Assembly: GCA_937863205.1 (NCBI GenBank)
Contig: CALMGA010000374.1
Span: 1-19,273, forward strand
DNA from: an uncultured Beijerinckiaceae bacterium
Lineage (GTDB): Bacteria; Pseudomonadota; Alphaproteobacteria; Rhizobiales; Beijerinckiaceae
Direction: 5' to 3'
Length of the DNA stretch: 19,273 bases
Positions 14,192 to 19,273 of this stretch are shown piece by piece. The notes beneath the pieces are model-generated. The model made no database searches and had not been told where the DNA came from. It saw only the letters and a list, made by a program, of their open reading frames with translations. The first letter of the stretch is position 1, and every line of letters begins with the position of its first letter. A program made the position numbers and the translations under genes.

Positions 14192-16871
14192 TGATGATCC
14201 GCCCGGGCACGATGATGAACTTGCGGATCGCGCGGCCCTCGATCGCGCGCGCCACCGCTTCGAGCGCCAGCGTCGCCGTTCTGATCTCGTCGTCGCCGGC
14301 CTCGCGTCCAACCGTCACGTCGGCCCTCTTCCTGCCGTTGACCTGCACCGGCAGGGTTAACACGTCTTCCCTAACCAAGCATGGATCGCCGACCGGCCAG
14401 GGCCGCTCGGCGACGAGATCATGATGGCCGATGGCATTCCAGCAACTTTCGGCCAAGTGCGGCATCATCGGCGCGAACAGCTGCACCAGCACCTCCGCCC
14501 CCTCGCGGAAGGCGAAGCGGAGATCGCCGCCGACCTCCGGCGTTTCGATCGCGCCCACGGCGGCCGAAAGCTTGTTGGCGAGATCATAGATGCGCGCCAC
14601 CGCCCGGTTGAAGCGCAGCGCCTCCACGTCCTCGCCCAGCGCCAGCAGCGAGCCGTGGGTCGCCTTGCGGATCGCCGCCGCCGCATGCCCGAAGGCCGCC
14701 GGGGCCGGCGTGCCGACCGGCGCGGCGAGGCCGGCCAGTTCGCCCACCAGCCGCCAAAGGCGCTGGGTGAACTTGCCCGCCGCCTGCACGCCCTCCTCGG
14801 TCCAGATCACGTCGCGCTCGGGTGGGCTGTCCGACAGCATGAACCAGCGCGCCGTATCGGCGCCGTAGGTGTCGATGATCTCGTCGGGGTCGACCACGTT
14901 GCGCTTCGACTTCGACATCTTCTCGACCGGTCCGATGGTCACGGGGGCGCCGCCGTCGAGCTTGAAGGCGCGGCGGGCTTCGGGGATGCCCTCGAAGCGG
15001 ACCTCGGCCGGCGCAACCCAGCGCCCGTCCGCATCCCTGTAGGTTTCGTGGTTCACCATCCCCTGCGTGAACAGGCCGGCGAAGGGCTCGCTCACCTGGC
15101 CGGCGCCACCCCCGGCATGGCCGGTGCGCGCCATCGCCCGCGTGAAGAAGCGGGCATAGAGCAGGTGCAGGATCGCGTGCTCGATGCCGCCGATGTACTG
15201 GTCGACCGACATCCATCGCCCGACCGAGCCGGTGTCGGTTGGTGCGGCCTCGTTCCACGGGTCGGTGAAGCGCAGGAAGTACCAGGACGAGTCGACGAAG
15301 GTGTCCATCGTGTCGGTTTCGCGCTTCGCCGGCCCGCCGCAAGCCGGGCAGGGCGCGTGCGCCCACGTCGGATGGCGGTCGAGCGGGTTGCCCGGCTGGT
15401 CGAAGCTGACGTCGTCGGGCAGCACCACCGGCAGGTCGGCGAGCGGCACCGGCACCACGCCGCAGCGCTCGCAGTGCAGGATCGGGATCGGGCAGCCCCA
15501 GTATCGCTGGCGCGAAATGCCCCAGTCGCGCAGGCGGGTGTTGACCTGCCGTCGGGCAACAGGCTCACCGGCCAGCGTCTCGCCCTCCAGCCTGCCAGCC
15601 ACCGCCTCCTTGGCCTGCGCAATGGTGAGCCCATCGAGGAAGCGCGAATTGATGAGCCGGCCGTCGCCGTCGTACGCCTTGTCTGCGACCGTGAAGGTCG
15701 CCGGGTCGACGCCTTCCGGGCACACCACCGGCGTCGCCCCCAGCCCGGTGGCGCGGGCGAAGTCGAGGTCGCGCTGATCGTGCGCCGGGCAGCCAAAGAT
15801 GGCGCCCGTGCCGTAGTCCATCAGCACGAAGTTGGCGACGAAGACCGGCAGGGACCAGGCGGGGTCGAGCGGGTGCGCGGCCTTGAGCCCGGTGTCGTAG
15901 CCGCGCTTCTCCGCTGTCTCGATGGCGGCGACCGAGGTGCCGAGCGAGCGGATCTCCGCGACGAAGGCGGCCAGCGCGGGATCAACGTCGGCGGCGGCGG
16001 CGGCAAGCGGGTGATCGGCGGCGATCGCCAGGAACTTGGCGCCGTAGAGCGTGTCGGGCCGCGTGGTGTAGACGGCGAGCGCGTCGAAGCCGAAGCGCTG
16101 CGCGTCCAGCGCGAAACGCACCACCAGGCCCTCCGAGCGGCCGATCCAGTTGCGCTGCATCAGCCGCACCTTGTCGGGCCAGCGATCCAGCGTGTCGAGG
16201 CCGGCGAGCAGCTCGTCGGCGAAGGCGGAGATGCGCAGGAACCATTGCGTCAGCTCGCGCTGCTCGACCATCGCGCCCGATCGCCAGCCGCGGCCATCGA
16301 CGACCTGCTCGTTGGCGAGCACGGTCATGTCCACCGGGTCCCAGTTCACCTTGGCCTGTTTGCGGTCGACGAGGCCGGCGGCGAGGAAGTCGAGGAACAG
16401 GCGCTGCTGGTGCTTGTAGTACGAGGGATCGCAGGTCGCGATCTCGCGCGACCAGTCCAGCGACAATCCCATGCTCTTGAGCTGGGCGCGCATGGTGGCG
16501 ATGTTGCGGAGGGTCCAGGCGGCCGGCGAGGAGCCGCTGTCGCGGGCCGCGTTCTCGGCCGGCAGGCCGAAGGCGTCCCAGCCCATCGGGTGGAGGACGT
16601 CGTATCCTCTGGCCCTGCGGTAGCGCGCCACCACGTCGCCCATCGCGTAGTTGCGCACGTGCCCCATGTGGATGCGCCCCGAGGGATAAGGGAACATCTC
16701 CAGCACGTAGTATTTCGGCCGGGGAGGGGCCTCCGTCGGACCCGCTCCTTGCGAACGCGGTTGCCCCGCATTCGGCGAGCCCGGCTGATCGGTGCGGAAG
16801 ATGCCGCGCTCGTCCCAAACCCGCTGCCAGTACGGTTCGGCCTCGCGCGCATTGTAACGCTCGGTGGTCAT
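14178..16871 (-). CDS. leuS: Leucyl-tRNA synthetase
   Basis: This is a class Ia aminoacyl-tRNA synthetase of 897 residues that attaches leucine to tRNA-Leu. The HIGH-type motif appears as [11 protein letters not shown] (61-71) and the KMSKS motif as KMSKSKRN (651-658). The CP1 editing domain shows [15 protein letters not shown] and the editing-site GCPAHDQRD. The zinc-type CxxC pairs (HCERCG and CPACGG) are also present. It is somewhat longer than typical family members, partly because of a Gly/Pro/Ser-rich insertion at about 29-50 just before the catalytic core. The ATG at 16871 has no clear Shine-Dalgarno site. It overlaps lptE by 14 bases. A small conserved-looking gene ends 113 bases upstream on the same strand and may share its transcript. 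Confidence 0.98.
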   Translation of the reverse strand: MTTERYNAREAEPYWQRVWDERGIFRTDQPGSPNAGQPRSQGAGPTEAPPRPKYYVLEMFPYPSGRIHMGHVRNYAMGDVVARYRRARGYDVLHPMGWDAFGLPAENAARDSGSSPAAWTLRNIATMRAQLKSMGLSLDWSREIATCDPSYYKHQQRLFLDFLAAGLVDRKQAKVNWDPVDMTVLANEQVVDGRGWRSGAMVEQRELTQWFLRISAFADELLAGLDTLDRWPDKVRLMQRNWIGRSEGLVVRFALDAQRFGFDALAVYTTRPDTLYGAKFLAIAADHPLAAAAADVDPALAAFVAEIRSLGTSVAAIETAEKRGYDTGLKAAHPLDPAWSLPVFVANFVLMDYGTGAIFGCPAHDQRDLDFARATGLGATPVVCPEGVDPATFTVADKAYDGDGRLINSRFLDGLTIAQAKEAVAGRLEGETLAGEPVARRQVNTRLRDWGISRQRYWGCPIPILHCERCGVVPVPLADLPVVLPDDVSFDQPGNPLDRHPTWAHAPCPACGGPAKRETDTMDTFVDSSWYFLRFTDPWNEAAPTDTGSVGRWMSVDQYIGGIEHAILHLLYARFFTRAMARTGHAGGGAGQVSEPFAGLFTQGMVNHETYRDADGRWVAPAEVRFEGIPEARRAFKLDGGAPVTIGPVEKMSKSKRNVVDPDEIIDTYGADTARWFMLSDSPPERDVIWTEEGVQAAGKFTQRLWRLVGELAGLAAPVGTPAPAAFGHAAAAIRKATHGSLLALGEDVEALRFNRAVARIYDLANKLSAAVGAIETPEVGGDLRFAFREGAEVLVQLFAPMMPHLAESCWNAIGHHDLVAERPWPVGDPCLVREDVLTLPVQVNGRKRADVTVGREAGDDEIRTATLALEAVARAIEGRAIRKFIIVPGRIINVVV

Positions 16872-16984
16872 GCGGATTGAATGACGTGCCTATGCGGCGA
16901 GAGTGGGATGGCCGCAGGGAACATGGCCAGCGGCGGAAGGCAACCGCGCCGCTAACCGGCGCGATCGGCCCCGCGCCGGACCAC

Positions 16985-17179
16985 TCACATATTCTGCTTG
17001 CTGTCGGTACGCAGGTAATCGCCTTGCGCGGTCAACTGGGCTTCATCGATGGTTTCGGCGGTTTCCGGCACGATCTCGCCGCCCATCGCGGCGATCTCCT
17101 CGGCCGTCCGTTTGCTTGTCGACATGATGCGGGTGCCGTTCTCCTTGTTGGGCAAGGTGAAGGAGTGCACCGTCACCAT
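16985..17179 (-). CDS. Small hypothetical protein, 64 residues
   Basis: I do not recognise this short soluble protein with confidence. It begins MVTVHSFTLPNKENG, with a beta-strand-like start, followed by a Lys/Arg patch (SKRTAEEIAAMGGEIVPET) and an acidic stretch (AETIDEAQL). It has no signal peptide, cysteine or membrane helix. I recall small rhizobial proteins of similar layout, but cannot name a family. GGGGAA lies about eight bases before the ATG at 17179, which supports this start over the longer frame to 17326. The gene sits between an exported peptide gene and leuS, all on the minus strand, so it may belong to the leuS transcript. Confidence 0.65.
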   Translation of the reverse strand: MVTVHSFTLPNKENGTRIMSTSKRTAEEIAAMGGEIVPETAETIDEAQLTAQGDYLRTDSKQNM

Positions 17180-17255
17180 CACGCGGTTCCCCGAGGCGGT
17201 GGGACGCGCGATGACAGAGGTCGTGCCTCGTGATCGTGCCGGCGTGACACGTCGG

Positions 17256-17450
17256 TCAGTCGACATGCACAGCATCGCCGCGTTCGGCATGCTCGTCCGG
17301 GCCGTTGAGAAGATGCTCGATGGCATGCCTGATCCAGGCCTTCTTCACCGCGTCCTGCTGGCTGGCAGGTGTGTCGGGCAGCGGTGGACGCGTTTGCGCG
17401 ACGGCGAAGCTGCTGAAGGCGACGAGAGCCGCGGCGAGGAGCATGCGCAT
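17256..17450 (-). CDS. Small exported protein, 64 residues, unknown function
   Basis: The first 18 residues (MRMLLAAALVAFSSFAVA) form a signal peptide with a good cleavage site before QTRPPL. The mature part would be about 46 residues: a Pro-rich start, then a likely amphipathic helix (QDAVKKAWIRHAIEHLLNGP, about 32-51), then an acidic, His-containing tail. I know no family for it. AAAGG plus GGTGA just upstream of the ATG at 17450 serves as ribosome binding site, and AAAGG can pair with CCTTT five bases before it. The next gene on the strand begins 76 bases downstream. Confidence 0.6.
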   Translation of the reverse strand: MRMLLAAALVAFSSFAVAQTRPPLPDTPASQQDAVKKAWIRHAIEHLLNGPDEHAERGDAVHVD

Positions 17451-17458
17451 GATTTCAC

Positions 17459-17473
17459 CCTTTCGGCCAAAGG
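17459..17473 (-). promoter_or_regulatory. Small hairpin over the ribosome binding site
   Basis: On the minus strand CCTTT-GGCCG-AAAGG forms a 5-bp stem whose 3' arm is the purine-rich site preceding the ATG at 17450. Such a stem could limit ribosome access, but it is short and may be chance. Confidence 0.25.
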
Positions 17474-17537
17474 TTCTATGAGGATGGCGGACTGGTCGAA
17501 GGCTTCACCCAGTAGGTCGCCGATGTATCAACGGGTC

Positions 17538-17568
17538 TATAATTCCAACCGAACCAAGCGGTTCGGTT
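17538..17568. promoter_or_regulatory. Palindromic operator-like site with adjacent TATAAT
   Basis: AACCGAACC (17547-17555) and GGTTCGGTT (17560-17568) are a perfect 9-bp inverted repeat around a four-base centre. A consensus -10 hexamer TATAAT (17538-17543, plus strand) lies three bases to its left, but no good -35 is present at standard spacing on either strand. The size and symmetry are typical of TetR-family operators; this is inference. The nearest gene that could be controlled is the exported peptide starting at 17450 on the minus strand. The 17569-17679 remainder of the gap shows no gene I can support. Confidence 0.5.
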
Positions 17569-17679
17569 ACTCTGAACGAGAATTAGCGTTGCCGATCGCG
17601 TCCGCAAGGTGGCGGCGGATGGCGAGATCTGCAGCCGCCGAAGGGCTGCCATCCAATTCGCGTGACTGTGGCGATGATG

Positions 17680-18207
17680 TCACGACTCGTCGCGAGGGAA
17701 TTGCTGCGGTTCCTCCGGTTCGCCGGCCGCCGCCGCATCGAGCTGCCGGATCGACAGGCCGTACCGGAGACGGCCGGCGCGGCAAAGGCGGAGGTAATCA
17801 TCGCGCGGCGGGCAGAAGCCGATCCGCATCGCCGGGATCACCCGATAAACCCAGGCCGCCGCCTCGCGTCCCCCTTGTTCGCGCACCGTCACGATCTCTC
17901 GTCGGTACCGGTGCGGATGGCCCTCCTTGCGGTCCAGGGCGGCCCAGCCGTCGCGAGGCACGCTGAAAAGAAGGCCGTCGACGGTGCCGCCGCGGCAGGA
18001 ACGGATGTTGAGGGCGCCACCGCCGCGACGCACCGACCGGTAATCGAACACCAGCTGCTCGTGGGGCAGGACGGCAGGTCCGATCGCCCTCAGCACGGCC
18101 GCATCGAAGCCGCGGGCCCGGCAGAACGCCGACCAGTCGTCCCAATCGAGGTTGGATCCGTAGGCGAAGTAAAGGTCGAAGCCGCCCGGCACGCAACCAG
18201 CGCTCAT
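17680..18207 (-). CDS. Gamma-glutamylcyclotransferase-like (GGCT/AIG2 fold) protein
   Basis: This is a 175-residue cytoplasmic protein. The substrate-loop motif YGSNL (16-20, in LYFAYGSNLDWDDW) and the segment LDRKEGHPHRYRR (91-103), with Glu95 in the position of the catalytic acid, identify the GGCT fold. Members release 5-oxoproline from gamma-glutamyl groups or act on related amine-linked glutamyl compounds; the substrate here is not known. The ATG at 18207 begins ten residues before the first beta strand. The site upstream (GGCGAG) is weak and close. It is transcribed away from the hydrolase gene, with 80 bases between the two starts. The tail after about residue 155 is Ala/Glu/Pro-rich. 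Confidence 0.85.
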   Translation of the reverse strand: MSAGCVPGGFDLYFAYGSNLDWDDWSAFCRARGFDAAVLRAIGPAVLPHEQLVFDYRSVRRGGGALNIRSCRGGTVDGLLFSVPRDGWAALDRKEGHPHRYRREIVTVREQGGREAAAWVYRVIPAMRIGFCPPRDDYLRLCRAGRLRYGLSIRQLDAAAAGEPEEPQQFPRDES

Positions 18208-18275
18208 TCTCGCCGTTCAAGCCCCGCATCGCGGGCGAGCCGGTCGAAGGTGGCCACCATGTGGATGCAAGCGAT

Positions 18276-18279
18276 GGAG
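18276..18279 (+). promoter_or_regulatory. Ribosome binding site favouring the 18288 start
   Basis: GGAG lies eight bases before ATG at 18288. An in-frame ATG at 18261 would add nine residues before the family-like N-terminus (MKRMIAGVLDVAYLEAG) and has a poorer site. Confidence 0.55.
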
Positions 18280-18287
18280 TTCTTTCG

Positions 18288-19169
18288 ATGAAGCGCATGA
18301 TCGCGGGCGTGCTCGACGTCGCCTATCTCGAAGCCGGTCCCCCCGACGGCGCGCCGGTCATCCTTCTCCACGGTTTCCCCTACGATGCGCACGGCTACGA
18401 GTCCGCGATGGCTCGCCTCGCCGGTGCCGGGCGCCGCTGCATCGCTCCGTTCCTGCGCGGCTACGGGGCGACGCGCTTCCTCCAGCCGAACACGCCGCGC
18501 TCCGGCCAGCAGGCGGCGCTGGGAGCCGACCTGCTGGCGCTGATGGACGCCCTCGCGATCCCGCAGGCCGTGCTCGCCGGCTACGACTGGGGTGGGCGCG
18601 CGGCCTGCGTTCTCGCCGCGCTCCACCCCGATCGCGTGCGCGGCCTGGTCAGCTGCGGCGCCGCCTACAACATCCAGGACATCGCCGGCGCCGCCGCGCC
18701 CGCCGCGCCCGCCGCCGAGCATCGCTCGTGGTACGTGTATTATTTCGCCACCGAGCGCGGCCGCGCCGGCCTTGCCGGCAAGACGGATGCGCTGTGCCGC
18801 CTGCTGTGGACGCAGTGGTCGCCGAACTGGGCCTTCGGTGACGACACGTTCGCCCGCAGCGCGGCCAGCTTCAGCAACCCTGATTTCGTCGCCGTGGTCA
18901 TCCATTCCTACCGTTATCGGCTCGGCAACGCGCCGGGCGATCCCACGCTGGACGCGTGGGAAGCGCGCCTCGCCGCCAAGCCGGCGATCGGCGTGCCAAC
19001 GATCCTGCTCCAGGGCGCCGACGACGGCATCACCCCGCCCGAGCCGGAGGCGGCCTTCGCGCCTCGCTTCAGCGGCCGCTGCGAGCGGCATATCCTGCCC
19101 GGCATCGGCCATAACGTGCCCCAGGAAGCGCCGGCCGCCTTCGCCGACGCCGTGCTCGCACTCGGCTGA
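18288..19169 (+). CDS. Alpha/beta hydrolase with Asp nucleophile (epoxide hydrolase-like)
   Basis: This is a 293-residue alpha/beta-fold hydrolase. The oxyanion motif HGFP is at 28-31. The nucleophile elbow GYDWGG gives Asp100 rather than Ser, as in epoxide hydrolases and dehalogenases. An acid is supplied by GADDG (Asp245 or Asp246) and the catalytic His is 275 (GIGHNVPQE). A lid region (about 130-215) holds SWYVYYFATERGRAGL, where Tyr residues could activate an epoxide. Substrate choice between epoxide and haloalkane cannot be settled by eye. An Ala/Pro run (AAAPAAPAAEH) opens the lid. It stands alone on the plus strand, divergent from the GGCT-like gene, and no terminator is evident in the 104 bases after it. 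Confidence 0.88.
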   Translation: MKRMIAGVLDVAYLEAGPPDGAPVILLHGFPYDAHGYESAMARLAGAGRRCIAPFLRGYGATRFLQPNTPRSGQQAALGADLLALMDALAIPQAVLAGYDWGGRAACVLAALHPDRVRGLVSCGAAYNIQDIAGAAAPAAPAAEHRSWYVYYFATERGRAGLAGKTDALCRLLWTQWSPNWAFGDDTFARSAASFSNPDFVAVVIHSYRYRLGNAPGDPTLDAWEARLAAKPAIGVPTILLQGADDGITPPEPEAAFAPRFSGRCERHILPGIGHNVPQEAPAAFADAVLALG

Positions 19170-19273
19170 GCAGCCTCGCGGAAATCTGCTTAGCGCATCG
19201 CGGCAGGGATCCGACGCTGCGGGCGCAAGCTCCAGGGCCATCGCTTGACCGGCTGAAAGGGTGACGGGAGGAC

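Noticed and set aside
14421..16880. An 819-codon plus-strand open frame opposite leuS
   Set aside because: It is the antisense shadow of leuS, whose signature motifs are unmistakable.
17567..17785. Minus-strand 72-codon frame ending LADAIGNANSRSE
   Set aside because: Most of it is antisense-phase reading inside the GGCT-like gene; only the last part is intergenic and has no own start.

Overview
The window is high-GC chromosomal DNA from an alphaproteobacterium, most likely of the order Hyphomicrobiales (Rhizobiales). This rests on the gene content (an EnvZ-like kinase of the type seen in this order, an NdvA/ChvA-type cyclic glucan exporter, RpoH sigma-32 next to an RluD-type enzyme, a leuS-lptE-holA block) and on a palindromic intergenic element that resembles those scattered through rhizobial genomes. 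I cannot name the genus. I see no tRNA, rRNA, insertion sequence, prophage or CRISPR array.

Layout, left to right. Positions 1-314 hold no gene I can support. A plus-strand block follows: a membrane sensor histidine kinase (315-1694), then a short-chain dehydrogenase with a GTG start (1830-2564) abutting a DUF3429 membrane protein (2565-3038). A palindromic repeat (3037-3139) forms the junction with a minus-strand block and supplies the stop codons on both sides. That block, in transcription order, is a YajO-like aldo/keto reductase (6496-5516), a second short-chain dehydrogenase (5471-4782) and a GlcD-type FAD-linked 2-hydroxyacid dehydrogenase (4629-3136). Together they suggest carbonyl and hydroxyacid redox metabolism.

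Upstream on the same strand lie two small exported proteins (7824-7417 and 7215-6583). They share a short C-x4-C-[DG]-x-[YF] motif, present twice in each protein, and similar leader sequences. I do not recognise the family, and it is the most novel-looking item here. Further up are rpoH (9033-8116) and an RluD-like pseudouridine synthase (10451-9318), ended by a 12-bp hairpin.

The ndvA-like glucan exporter (10468-12288) runs divergently from rluD with almost no space between the starts. It is followed by an AT-richer segment and a strong intrinsic terminator (12423-12451), a place where a small RNA could be encoded. On the minus strand, leuS (16871-14178), lptE (14191-13535) and holA (13502-12480) form a compact operon serving translation, outer-membrane LPS assembly and DNA replication. 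Upstream of leuS are two 64-residue proteins (17179-16985, and the exported 17450-17256). A 9-bp palindrome in the next gap looks like an operator. The window ends with a gamma-glutamylcyclotransferase-like protein (18207-17680) and a divergent alpha/beta hydrolase with an Asp nucleophile (18288-19169).

Overall this is mostly ordinary housekeeping DNA. I found no large new system. The better candidates for new biology are the paired C-x4-C secreted proteins, the possible small RNA after ndvA, and the palindrome near 17557.
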